From Thermodesulfobacteriota bacterium (GTDB lineage Bacteria > Desulfobacterota > Desulfobacteria > Desulfobacterales > Desulfosudaceae), in NCBI GenBank assembly GCA_040753795.1, contig JBFMDX010000001.1, positions 434,001-498,000 on the forward strand: DNA of 64,000 nt, in the 5' to 3' direction. Both the position numbers and the translations under genes were made by a program. Position 1 is the stretch's first letter. Each line of letters begins with the position of its first letter. Shown here one piece after another: positions 34,884 to 43,828 of the stretch. The notes beneath the pieces were generated by a model. That model was not told the DNA's origin, did not search any database, and saw only the letters and a program-made list of their open reading frames with translations.

Positions 34884-36032
34884 ATGCGCAATCAAGATCC
34901 GCTCTGGCATTGGAACATCACCGACTGCGAGGTGATGAAGGCGTCAAAGTCAAAAAAAGTCCTGCGCTGCCTCGACGCCGGAACCGGCCGGTTTCGCCTC
35001 GTTAAAATTTATTATTATCCGGGCCTGTGGCAAAAGGTGAAATATCTGTTCCGGCCGTCCAAGGCACACCGGGAGCTTGCCCTGGCGGCCCGCATTCGGG
35101 AAAAGGGGATCCCGACGATTGTTCCGGAGAAGGTCCGAAACGTGAGGAAATGGGGCCTGTTGAAGGAAAGCGCTGTTTTCGCGGAATACCTGCCGGACTG
35201 CATGAATCTGGAGGAAGCGCTGATCAGGAAGGGGGTGTCCGGCGGCTGGTTGAAAAAACAGATTGTCCGTGAATACGGGAAGCTGGCCCGCCTGATTCAT
35301 GACCAGGGCGTTTATCAGGACGATTTTGACCCCAACAACATTCTTTTTCAGAAACAGGCGGGCAGCACCTTTCAACTTTATTTTGTGGATTTTGAAAGAA
35401 CCCGGATCGTCCGGGAATTTTCTTTGCAGAGAAGAATCCACAGCCTGGCCAAGCTCAATCGCATGGGACGTCATTTATCCCGGACCGATCAGATGCGGTT
35501 TTTGAACGCCTATCTGGGCCCGGGGGCAACCCGCCGGGAACGGCGGGAATGGATTTCCGGCATCCGGAGGGAAGAGGATAAGGTGCGGTTACGGGATCAG
35601 CGCCGGGCGGCCAGACAATGCACATCGGAGAACAGCCGGACAGGGGTTTTCAGGCATGACGGTTATCAGGGGTACTACCGGAAACGGCACCATTCCCGGG
35701 AATATTTTTCCCGATCTGATATGATCTTCCTGGCGCAATCCCTTGACAAATTCCTTTTGGATGACGGCTCCGGTCTCCCGACCGATCATCAGGTGCTGAA
35801 TCTGGACGTGAAGTCCGGCGCCCGACCGGAACAATTTCAGGTCAGGGTTTTTGAAGGCGGCGGTTTGGGCTACCGGCTTCAACGGATTGCCGGACGGACG
35901 CCGCTTCTTCGGGCCTGGAAGGCGGATAACGGCTGTTTGAAAAACCGGTCGGCTTCTTTTTTGCCCGTAGCGGCGCTGGAAAAGAAAACGGGCCTGAACC
36001 GTTATCATGGCTTTCTGATACGAAAACAGTAA
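34884..36032 (+). CDS. InaA/WaaP-like LPS kinase with a second, incomplete kinase-like half
   Basis: Residues 20-230 form a complete LPS-kinase-like domain: ATP lysine in RLVKIYYYPG (Lys41), catalytic YQDDFDPNN (Asp147) and YFVDFERTR (Asp169). Residues 240-382 resemble the beginning of a second such domain (compare the tandem-kinase protein at 38116-39621) but end before a catalytic loop. The next gene begins within 15 bp, so the rest appears to be lost. Substrate is probably a core sugar. Confidence 0.8.
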   Translation: MRNQDPLWHWNITDCEVMKASKSKKVLRCLDAGTGRFRLVKIYYYPGLWQKVKYLFRPSKAHRELALAARIREKGIPTIVPEKVRNVRKWGLLKESAVFAEYLPDCMNLEEALIRKGVSGGWLKKQIVREYGKLARLIHDQGVYQDDFDPNNILFQKQAGSTFQLYFVDFERTRIVREFSLQRRIHSLAKLNRMGRHLSRTDQMRFLNAYLGPGATRRERREWISGIRREEDKVRLRDQRRAARQCTSENSRTGVFRHDGYQGYYRKRHHSREYFSRSDMIFLAQSLDKFLLDDGSGLPTDHQVLNLDVKSGARPEQFQVRVFEGGGLGYRLQRIAGRTPLLRAWKADNGCLKNRSASFLPVAALEKKTGLNRYHGFLIRKQ

Positions 36033-36045
36033 AGTGGTGGGCAAG

Positions 36046-36813
36046 ATGAAGATCTCCGCCGTTATCATTACGCACAACGAGGAACGGAATATCCGGCGCT
36101 GCCTGGCGTCGCTCCGGGATATCGCCGACGAGATCGTGGTGGTCGATTCCTACTCAACCGACCGGACCGGAGAAATCTGCCGGGAGATGGGGGCGGTGTT
36201 TCTGCAGCACCCGTTCGAAGGTCACATCGAACAGAAGAACTATGCCTTGAGCCGGGCCAGCCACGATTATGTCCTGTCCCTGGACGGGGACGAGGCCCTG
36301 TCCGATGACCTGCGGCAGTCTATTCTGGCGGCGAAAAACAACTGGCGGGGCGACGGTTATTCACTTAACCGGCTGACCAGTTACTGCGGCAGATGGATCC
36401 GCCACTGCGGCTGGTATCCGGATTCGAAAATCCGGCTCTGGGACCGGCGAAAGGGGCAGTGGGGAGGGACCAATCCCCATGATCTGGTCGTCATGCGGGA
36501 CGGCTGCGAGGTGACCCATCTGACGGGCGACCTGCTGCACTACTCCTATCACAGCATCCGGCAGCAGGTGGAACAGATCAACACGTTTTCCGATCTGGCC
36601 GCGCGGGCTGTTTATGAAAAAGGGAAACAATCGCACTTTATTGCCGACATTCTCCTGAACCCTCCGCTGACTTTTCTGAAAATGTACATTCTTCAGGCGG
36701 GTTTTCTGGACGGCTACTACGGCTTTGTTATCTGTGTAAATTCGGCTTTCGGCAAGTTTTTAAAGTATATCAAGCTTCGGGAACTGCATCAGAACCGGCC
36801 GGAAGGGCAGTAG
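36046..36813 (+). CDS. WaaE/KdtX-type core glycosyltransferase
   Basis: A 255-residue GT2 enzyme with the features of the WaaE/KdtX beta-glucosyltransferases of the LPS inner core: SAVIITHNEERNIRRCL, VVDSYSTDRT, EQKNYALSRA, LSLDGDEALS and a C-terminal membrane-associated helix region. ATG 36046 is favoured over an upstream GTG because the fold begins at KISAVI. It closes the 32.1-36.8 kb plus-strand run. Confidence 0.9.
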   Translation: MKISAVIITHNEERNIRRCLASLRDIADEIVVVDSYSTDRTGEICREMGAVFLQHPFEGHIEQKNYALSRASHDYVLSLDGDEALSDDLRQSILAAKNNWRGDGYSLNRLTSYCGRWIRHCGWYPDSKIRLWDRRKGQWGGTNPHDLVVMRDGCEVTHLTGDLLHYSYHSIRQQVEQINTFSDLAARAVYEKGKQSHFIADILLNPPLTFLKMYILQAGFLDGYYGFVICVNSAFGKFLKYIKLRELHQNRPEGQ

Positions 36814-36873
36814 CATCCGGATTAAAGATTCAACCCTTCTCTCCGGCGAATCCAAAATTATGCCATCGGCCCG

Positions 36874-38079
36874 TTACGGTTTATTATTAGATGGATCAGC
36901 GGGGCCGGTCTCTCTGCAGGAAATCCCGGCCAGAATGGCAATGGGGAGCCAGAAGAAAAACCAGAGCGGGTGGGTGGTGGTGATGAGTTTGTCCTGGCTG
37001 GCCATGATCGTGCCGGCGGCAAACAGAACCAGCGCCGGGAGCGTGATGTTCCCGGTTTTTTTGTAGTGTTTCCAGCCTTCCCGTAAGGCCGTCGCCAGCA
37101 GCAGCACCAGGATCGCCAGACCGGTCAGACCGCCGTAAAGCGCCATCGCCAGATAGACGTTGTGGGGATGGCGCAGCCGCCTTCCTTCATGGATCATGAC
37201 CCGCTGGTCGGTGGTCAGCCCCTTGCCGAAGACGGGATCGTCTTGGATCATGGCGATGGTGTTTTTCGCCAGTTCAACCCGGTAGCTCATGCCCCGCTGG
37301 GTGACCATTTCACGGTAAGGCTTGACGCTCAACGCGACCGCCGCTCCGATTACGATGATGCACCCCAGTGCGATCAGGAGCCTTCTGTTCCGGGTGATCA
37401 GGCCGCCGATAACCAGCGTGGCCAGCAAAACGGCCACAGGGCCCCGGCTCTGGGTCATCAGCATGGACCCGGCGATGATGGCCAGGAAGAGAATATATAG
37501 CCATCGCGGCCGGCCGCCCGGTGCCTGAAGGATGTGAAAACAAACGATCAGCACAATCATGCCGTAAAGGATTCCGCCTAACACGGGATTGTCAAGCTGG
37601 TCCGCGAGAAATATAAGGCGATCGGATAGAGGGGCGGCCCGGTAAAAGAGGAGAACGGACAGAAAAGCGGTCACGGCCCCAACCCAGGCCAGAAGCACAA
37701 ACAGTTTTTCCGGAAACCGGGAATGTCGGATCGTCAGCTCCATGGTCAGGATGAAGAAAGTCAGAAGATAAAAGGCGTTACGGATGAAATAGATCGGCCG
37801 TTCCTTCCCGGGATTTTCTCCCCAGAGCATTGTCAAAAGAAGATAGACCAGCAGGATCAGGGTGATCCGCCAGAGGCTGGAAGAAAACAAACGTCTGATA
37901 TTTTCCGTCCGAAGCGATATCAGGAAAGTCGGGATCATCAGGGCGTAAAAGAAGTTCCGGGGCCAGCGCTGCTCCGTCGATATGAAAAAGAGGAGCACAA
38001 AGAGGAAATACAAAATCATATGCCCGGACTTTTCTTCCAGGAAACGAATGGCGACGGATCGTATTTTCAGGATGTTCAT
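36874..38079 (-). CDS. O-antigen ligase/Wzy-like membrane protein
   Basis: The 401-residue protein has about eleven membrane helices and a large periplasmic loop (residues about 250-320) with GMSYRVELAKNTIAMI and HPHNVYLAMALYGG, typical of the WaaL/Wzy_C family. These proteins join O-antigen to lipid A core or polymerise glycan units at the periplasmic face. Ligase and polymerase cannot be told apart from the sequence. It lies 36 bp downstream of the tandem kinase gene on the same strand. Confidence 0.85.
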   Translation of the reverse strand: MNILKIRSVAIRFLEEKSGHMILYFLFVLLFFISTEQRWPRNFFYALMIPTFLISLRTENIRRLFSSSLWRITLILLVYLLLTMLWGENPGKERPIYFIRNAFYLLTFFILTMELTIRHSRFPEKLFVLLAWVGAVTAFLSVLLFYRAAPLSDRLIFLADQLDNPVLGGILYGMIVLIVCFHILQAPGGRPRWLYILFLAIIAGSMLMTQSRGPVAVLLATLVIGGLITRNRRLLIALGCIIVIGAAVALSVKPYREMVTQRGMSYRVELAKNTIAMIQDDPVFGKGLTTDQRVMIHEGRRLRHPHNVYLAMALYGGLTGLAILVLLLATALREGWKHYKKTGNITLPALVLFAAGTIMASQDKLITTTHPLWFFFWLPIAILAGISCRETGPADPSNNKP

Positions 38080-38115
38080 GGTCGGCCCTTTCCGGTCGAT
38101 GCCGGTAGACGGCTG

Positions 38116-39621
38116 TCAGGGTTGAATTTTTTCAGGATCCAATCCAAAGGGCAGGGTGTTTTTCCCCCGGGTGATCCGCCAGATGGTTTGATAGGCCCGA
38201 CGTCGTTCCCTCCTCGGCGGGAGCGCGTTACGGTAATAAGAATGAAAAAAGCGAAGCCGGTCTTTGATGGTGAGGCGATGGCTGAGTGAGGCGTTGAGCT
38301 GGGCCAGGTTGATCAGCTCCCTTTTCGGTGAAATCTTCCGGCAGATTTTAACGCTTTCCAGATCGACCATCATGAATTGACCGTCCACGACAAGGACGTT
38401 GCTGGACTTGAAGTCGCGCTGCCAGATGTTCAGGTCGTGGCAGGTCCGAAGCCAGCCGGCCAGACGCCTGATGGCCGCCTTTTTTTCGGGGCCGCTCATG
38501 GATGTTGAAAAGTAGTCGTTCAGCCTCAGGCCGTCGCCGTAAAACACGGACAGCAGGCAGGTGAACTCCGGCAATACGAAATAGGCCAGGGCGACGGGGA
38601 CGCCTATCCCCCTGATTGCCAGCGCCCTGGACATTTTCCAGCCGGTCAGGGAGCGATCCCTGTGGAACAGCCGTTTCTTATGAATTTTGACGCAGACCGC
38701 TTCATGAACGAGGAGGTTTTCGCCTTTGATCTGTTTTCCCCGGTCCAGGGCAATCTGCAGTTCCGCTTTTCCCCAGGCAAAATCTCTCCGCTTAAATCCC
38801 CGGAAGGACGATCCATTCCGGATAACCTGGAATTCCGTACTGTTTTTGCAGCATCTTTCATCCCGGGAACGATAATAGCGCTGCTGGCGGCGATCGGCGG
38901 CTTTCTCAACTTCCGCGGCGGAGACAGGGGCGTTTTCCCCGGTGTTATAAGCCTGCAGAAACGCTTCCAGGGTGACCGGGCCACCGGGAGGGGAGCAGAT
39001 GTGCCACCACAACTGACCGAGATTGGAGATTTTCAGGCGGCGCGGCAACCACGGCAAAAAGTAGACCTCCTGGACATCGAGAAGGGTCGGGGTGCCGTTA
39101 TGGTCCATCAGAATATTGTCCGGGTGGATGTCCCGGTGAAAAACACCCCGCTCATGAAGTCCGGCCATAAAGGCCGCCAGGGCAAGAACCTGGTCCGGAT
39201 TCCGGCGATCTATCGTCGCGCCCGGGACTTCTCTGGTGACAAGAAAAAAACCGAGATTGGGGAACAGCCCCCTGTAACCGAATAAAATCCGCCGGGGCGC
39301 GGCGATCCCTTTTTTGCGGAGTCGGGCCAGGTTCCGCCATTCGGTCCCGATTCTCCAGGGGAGGGCCAGAAACCGTAGCCGGTCCTTTTTTCGCTGGACC
39401 GGACTGTATTTCAGGAAGAAAATACCGGAATCGGTCTGGATTGAATAAACCATCCGGCGAAAGTTGCCGGAAACAGGGAGAATGGGCCGTGACGCATCCA
39501 ACAGGCGCTCCGGGTAAAAACCAAGGTCAGAGGACCGATCCATGATTATGCGGAAGTTTTTTATGTTCCGGATCAGATCGGAAACCGAAGGGACTTCTGT
39601 CGCAGCTGGAGGTTGTGCCAT
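38116..39621 (-). CDS. Tandem LPS kinase: two InaA/WaaP-like domains in one chain
   Basis: Two kinase-like domains lie in one 501-residue chain. Domain 1 (residues about 45-230) has Lys71, the catalytic HRDIHPDN (Asp164) and LLDVQEV (Asp182). Domain 2 (residues about 255-480) has VHEAVCVKI with a candidate lysine near 311, WQRDFKSSNV (Asp402) and MVDLES (Asp419). Both keep the expected acidic residues, so both may be active, perhaps on two core positions. Double LPS kinases are uncommon. The gene precedes the O-antigen ligase-like gene. Confidence 0.8.
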   Translation of the reverse strand: MAQPPAATEVPSVSDLIRNIKNFRIIMDRSSDLGFYPERLLDASRPILPVSGNFRRMVYSIQTDSGIFFLKYSPVQRKKDRLRFLALPWRIGTEWRNLARLRKKGIAAPRRILFGYRGLFPNLGFFLVTREVPGATIDRRNPDQVLALAAFMAGLHERGVFHRDIHPDNILMDHNGTPTLLDVQEVYFLPWLPRRLKISNLGQLWWHICSPPGGPVTLEAFLQAYNTGENAPVSAAEVEKAADRRQQRYYRSRDERCCKNSTEFQVIRNGSSFRGFKRRDFAWGKAELQIALDRGKQIKGENLLVHEAVCVKIHKKRLFHRDRSLTGWKMSRALAIRGIGVPVALAYFVLPEFTCLLSVFYGDGLRLNDYFSTSMSGPEKKAAIRRLAGWLRTCHDLNIWQRDFKSSNVLVVDGQFMMVDLESVKICRKISPKRELINLAQLNASLSHRLTIKDRLRFFHSYYRNALPPRRERRRAYQTIWRITRGKNTLPFGLDPEKIQP

Positions 39622-39803
39622 ATCTTTACAAGGCGGTCACAGCCGGGAACGTTTCCCGGGGACATGATGGTTTGAATATGAAATCAAATTGTTATTATCA
39701 GGTATAAATTTTTATCGAAACTTTTAGCACACTACCGGTCCGGTTGGCAAGCAACAACGGCCGGAAGGGCCCGGCCGACCGGTGTGAGAACTGGTGTAAA
39801 CAG

Positions 39804-39833
39804 TTGACACCTCTTTTCGGGCGCTGGTATAGT
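39804..39833 (+). promoter_or_regulatory. Sigma70-type promoter for the sulfotransferase gene
   Basis: TTGACA (39804-39809), 18 bp, TATAGT (39828-39833), 40 bp before the ATG at 39873. Confidence 0.7.
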
Positions 39834-39872
39834 GATGCCTCACCTCTTCCCGGAAGTGCGAAAGGACGACGT

Positions 39873-40709
39873 ATGCTGCATAAAAACCTGAAACGCAAGC
39901 TGCGCCTGATACGCCAGTATGCGGCCTCCCGTTCGCGCGCGGCGCAATACCGGGAAGATTTTAATGGCGTGGAAGTGTATTGCATGTTCATCGGGTATCC
40001 CCGGAGCGGACACACGCTGATCGGGTCGCTGCTGGACGCCCATCCGGAAATCGTGGTGGGCAATGAGTTGAATACGCTGCGTTATGTGCGGTACCGGTTC
40101 AGCCGCGACCAGATCTACTGGCTGCTGCTGGAAAATTCGCGCCAGTTTTCAAATGAGGGGAGATGGCATACGGACTATCTCTATGCCGTGCCCGGGCAGT
40201 GGCAGGGCCGCTATAATCGTCTCCGGGTGATCGGCGACAAGCGCGGCAGCGGGTCGGTCAAGCGGATCTGCTACCATCCGGGGGTGTATCAGCGCCTGCG
40301 GCAGATGGTGGGCGTGCCCATTCGCACGATTCATGTGGTGCGCAATCCGTTTGACAATATCAGCACCATATTTCTCAAGGGCCGGAACAAGAATTTCCAG
40401 GAAAGCATCGACTACTATTTTTTTCTGGCCGATGAGGTGCTCCGGCTCAAGCAGATCATCCCGGACAAGGATCTGATGGAAGTCAGCCACGAGGACTTTA
40501 TCAGCGACGCGCGCCTTTACCTGCGGCAGTTGACCGCCTTTCTCGGCGTGGAGGCCTCTCCCGAGTATCTGGACGCCTGCAGCGGCATTGTTTTTTCAAA
40601 GCCCCACCAGACCCGCCATGACGCGCCCTGGACGGAGGAGATCATCGCCTCCGTCACCCGGCGCATCCAGGATTACCCCTTCCTGGCGAATTACTCTTTT
40701 GAGAAGTAA
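39873..40709 (+). CDS. Sulfotransferase-family protein (PAPS-dependent, likely)
   Basis: The 278-residue protein has the PAPS 5'-phosphosulfate loop in IGYPRSGHTLIGSLLDAHPE (near residue 35) and the 3'-phosphate motif in VVRNPFDNIST (near residue 155). Both are hallmarks of sulfotransferases that act on carbohydrate or lipid acceptors. ATG 39873 follows AAAGGA and the promoter is close. A single-gene unit between two minus-strand genes. Confidence 0.85.
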   Translation: MLHKNLKRKLRLIRQYAASRSRAAQYREDFNGVEVYCMFIGYPRSGHTLIGSLLDAHPEIVVGNELNTLRYVRYRFSRDQIYWLLLENSRQFSNEGRWHTDYLYAVPGQWQGRYNRLRVIGDKRGSGSVKRICYHPGVYQRLRQMVGVPIRTIHVVRNPFDNISTIFLKGRNKNFQESIDYYFFLADEVLRLKQIIPDKDLMEVSHEDFISDARLYLRQLTAFLGVEASPEYLDACSGIVFSKPHQTRHDAPWTEEIIASVTRRIQDYPFLANYSFEK

Positions 40710-40723
40710 AGGGCAATTCGGGA

Positions 40724-41575
40724 CTATAGCATAGATTCCGGCAGCGCCGTCCCCCTGGCCCCTTCCTGGCGATTCAGCCTTCTGCGGAATTTATTCAGAT
40801 TGCGGTAAACGGCGTGGTTGTAGATCCGGGTAATCCGGTTGCGAACCGCGGAACCGGAAAGGGCGTGCTCCTTTTCATCGATTTCCCGGGCCGGCAGCCC
40901 CGCCTTTTCCCGGAAGGCCGGGTACAGTTCATCCCGTACGAAATGGTAGAGCGCCAGGTCCAGCCGGTTCCCCTGGCGCAGCAGGGCCATCTGGGCCTCG
41001 TTGTTCAGGACCTCCTGCCTGGCCGTGTTGTCTCTGGTGATGTGGAGCCGCTGGTACTGCAGGACAAGCGGCCAGGGGAAAAGCCGCTGCAGAATGGTTA
41101 CGGACTCGGCGAAGCGCTCGGTCAGGCCGACGAAGAAATAGTTTTTCTCCAGCTGCTTCCTGGCCTGGTCTAAATCCGGAGCCCCGCAGATCCGCTGCAC
41201 CTGGACATCGGTCATTTTCTCGTTGCGGATGAAATCTTCAAAGGTGATATCCCTTCCCAGCCGCTGCCAGGCCCGCTTGATGTGCTGATAGTGGGACAGG
41301 CATCGCTGATAGGGGTCACGGATCATGGTAAAGTACCGGACCGGCTCGGGGAAGCTGACCGCGAACGGCCGCAGGGAGTGGCCGCTGATGGTGTGAAGAC
41401 CGAAGAAGAAGACCTTTTTCATGAAGGTGAAATCCCGCTCGGTGAAGATGCCGGAGCGGGCCAGGGGTTGAAGGTCGCAATGGCGGAAAAAAGTGGAGTT
41501 GCGCAGAATGAACTTGAGGGTGCTTCCCCCGGTTTTGGGGATGTGAACAAATCCGATAAGCGGCGTGCGAGCCAT
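40724..41575 (-). CDS. Sulfotransferase family 2-like protein
   Basis: The 283-residue protein has FVHIPKTGGSTL at the N-terminus (5'-phosphosulfate loop with the catalytic lysine) and MIRDPYQRCLSHY near residue 85 (3'-phosphate motif). This pattern is typical of carbohydrate (heparan-sulfate-type) sulfotransferases found in bacterial polysaccharide loci. It is convergent with the neighbouring sulfotransferase gene; the two are different subfamilies, not duplicates. Confidence 0.87.
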   Translation of the reverse strand: MARTPLIGFVHIPKTGGSTLKFILRNSTFFRHCDLQPLARSGIFTERDFTFMKKVFFFGLHTISGHSLRPFAVSFPEPVRYFTMIRDPYQRCLSHYQHIKRAWQRLGRDITFEDFIRNEKMTDVQVQRICGAPDLDQARKQLEKNYFFVGLTERFAESVTILQRLFPWPLVLQYQRLHITRDNTARQEVLNNEAQMALLRQGNRLDLALYHFVRDELYPAFREKAGLPAREIDEKEHALSGSAVRNRITRIYNHAVYRNLNKFRRRLNRQEGARGTALPESML

Positions 41576-41767
41576 TTTTTGATGCTCCTTTCCGGAATCC
41601 GCGGGCGATAAGGGATATTACCGCTTCAGCATGTTATTAGCACGTTCTTGCAAACTCAAGTTTTTTTGTGTTACACAGGGCCATAACAGATAATCATTGT
41701 CTGGTCCCGCGGCCGGATTTGTCCGGACCGGGCCGTATTATTTTGATTTCATATATTTTTTGGCGCA

Positions 41768-42913
41768 ATGAAGATCCTCCATCTGCTCAGCAACTGGAAA
41801 TGGACGGAACGCTCTGAACTGGTCATTGACCTGGCCATGGCCCAGGCCGGGCTGGGCCAGCAGGTCTGGCTGGTCTGCGGCCAGGCCCCGCCGGATAGCG
41901 AACCGGGAACGGATGTGCTGTTTCACGCCCGGGGAAAAGGGATGGAGAATGTCGCCGCCTGGCCGGAAATGACCAAGCATACCCGGTTTACCCTGGTCTC
42001 CCGCGGCAGCGGCAGGATCCGGAAAATGATCGACCGGGTGAAGCCGGATGTCATTCACTGCCATATGCGCAACGCCCACCTGCTGGCCGGCCTGGGCCGC
42101 GGGAAAAACAGCGAGGCCCTGCTGATTCGAAGCGCCTATGATCCTGAACGGCTGGGCGGGGACCTCCGTTCCCAGTGGTGTTACCGCCATTTTACCCGGG
42201 GTCTTATCGTGGTCACGGAAAAGGTAAGACAGTCGGCCATATCCCGGTCGTTTGCACCGGAAAGGGTGATAGTGATCCAGCCGGGGATCGACCTGGAACG
42301 ATTTTCACCGTCAAGGGACCTGTCCGGACGGACGGATTTCGGGCCCCTTCAGGGCTGCTTTGTGGCGGGCGTCGTTTCCCGGATACGGCCGGAACGCCGC
42401 CTTGACATTCCCCTGGGCGCCCTTCAGCGGTTGCGGGACGCGTATCCCGGGTTACGGCTGCTCCTGGTCGGCCGCGGCCGCTTCGGCGCGGTGGAAAGGG
42501 TGATAGAAAAACCGGCCGCCGGCCTGGGCATTCAGGATAAAGTGGTCCTGGCGGGTTATTGCGGGGGCGACGATCTGGTGGCCGCCTTCCGTCACATGCA
42601 GGTCCTGCTTTACCCCATGCCCGGAACCGACAGGACCTGCCGGACCGTCCGGGAGGCCATGGCGGCCGGAGTGCCGGTGATCGCCGCTGACATGGGCTAT
42701 CTGCCGGAACTGGTCCGGGACGGCCGGAACGGGTATCTGGTGCAACAGTCGGCGGAGGGGTTTGCTGCGGCGCTGAAAGGACTGATGGATTCACCCGATA
42801 CGCTGGAACATTTTTCCCGCCAGGCGCTTGCCTCGGCCCGGGAACGCTTTGAATGGAAGTCCCTGGCGGAGCAGACCCTGAAATTTTATGAAAGGGTCGG
42901 GGCCACCCCGTAA
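41768..42913 (+). CDS. GT4-family glycosyltransferase
   Basis: The 381-residue protein is a GT-B glycosyltransferase: N-terminal domain (KILHLLSNW, CHMRNAHLLAGL), the middle VIQPGIDLERF and the C-terminal nucleotide-sugar site (LLVGRGRFG, then the REAMAAGVPVIAADMG acidic E-x7-E region). It transfers a sugar from a nucleotide donor to LPS or glycan. It heads a plus-strand run of four genes with TAATG coupling to the next. Confidence 0.9.
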   Translation: MKILHLLSNWKWTERSELVIDLAMAQAGLGQQVWLVCGQAPPDSEPGTDVLFHARGKGMENVAAWPEMTKHTRFTLVSRGSGRIRKMIDRVKPDVIHCHMRNAHLLAGLGRGKNSEALLIRSAYDPERLGGDLRSQWCYRHFTRGLIVVTEKVRQSAISRSFAPERVIVIQPGIDLERFSPSRDLSGRTDFGPLQGCFVAGVVSRIRPERRLDIPLGALQRLRDAYPGLRLLLVGRGRFGAVERVIEKPAAGLGIQDKVVLAGYCGGDDLVAAFRHMQVLLYPMPGTDRTCRTVREAMAAGVPVIAADMGYLPELVRDGRNGYLVQQSAEGFAAALKGLMDSPDTLEHFSRQALASARERFEWKSLAEQTLKFYERVGATP

Positions 42914-43779
42914 TGTCCGGATCAATGGGATTTAATATGGAAGAAAAGGTCTTTGTCATTTCCCTGCACCGGACCATGACCCGGAGCGTGGATGCCTACC
43001 TGTCGATTCTGGGATACCGGACGATTCATTACCCGAAATATATCCGGGGGGTGAATATAGAGGAGAACTTCCGGGGGATAGAGCATCTGCAGGACAGCGT
43101 GCTGTCCCTGCTGGCGCCGGTCATTGAAGAATATGATGCCTTAAGCGATATCCCGTTTCCCGTTTTATATAAACGCCTGGCGGAGCGGTGGGTCAACAGC
43201 CGATTCATCCTGGTTCACCGCGATCCGCCCGGGTGGGTGAAAAGCGTCAGGAATCACCTGAAAGACAGGGCGCTTGCCCCGTTTGATAAAATACAGTACG
43301 GGCCTTATCTGGGGTTTGACGTCAGCCGCCTGAAAGATGTTTCCGATCAGCAGATGGAAGAAATGTATCTCCGGCATACCCGGGAGGCAGAGCGGTTTTT
43401 TTCTGAGACGGGTGAGAAAAACCGGTTATGTGTTATTCGGGATACAAAGAACGCCGCCGCGATGATTTCTGATTTCCTGGGCAAGCCCGTTTTTGACATG
43501 CCCTGGATAACCGGCGGCAATAAAGGGACGGCGGAAATCCCGTCCCTGCAATACTGGAAACAATTCTGTCCGGAGAAAGCCGATCCCTGTTATTATCTGG
43601 CGAAAATTTATTATGAGCAGGGGGATTACCGCCGGGCCCGGGGGGAGTGCGAAAAGGCCATCGAACTGGATCCGTATTACCATAAACCGCGCAAGCTGCT
43701 GTCGAAGATCAATAAAAAGAAAAAATTTCTCTGGATTTTCCGGTTAAAGCGGTCAATTCTGTCGGGACATGCGGGATAG
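42913..43779 (+). CDS. Sulfotransferase-like protein with C-terminal TPR unit
   Basis: Residues 1-205 have the sulfotransferase plan: VFVISLHRTMTRSVDAYL as the phosphosulfate loop (GxR replaced by HRTMTRS) and FILVHRDPPGWVKSVRNHL as the 3'-phosphate motif. Residues about 225-265 form a TPR-like helix pair (CYYLAKIYYEQGDYRRARGE). The start overlaps the previous stop codon (TAATG); ATG 42937 is an alternative. The acceptor is unknown. Confidence 0.8.
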   Translation: MSGSMGFNMEEKVFVISLHRTMTRSVDAYLSILGYRTIHYPKYIRGVNIEENFRGIEHLQDSVLSLLAPVIEEYDALSDIPFPVLYKRLAERWVNSRFILVHRDPPGWVKSVRNHLKDRALAPFDKIQYGPYLGFDVSRLKDVSDQQMEEMYLRHTREAERFFSETGEKNRLCVIRDTKNAAAMISDFLGKPVFDMPWITGGNKGTAEIPSLQYWKQFCPEKADPCYYLAKIYYEQGDYRRARGECEKAIELDPYYHKPRKLLSKINKKKKFLWIFRLKRSILSGHAG

Positions 43780-43828
43780 CCGGAAAATTTTATGAAATAC
43801 CCGGGGTCATCCCGCTGAAGGATACCTT

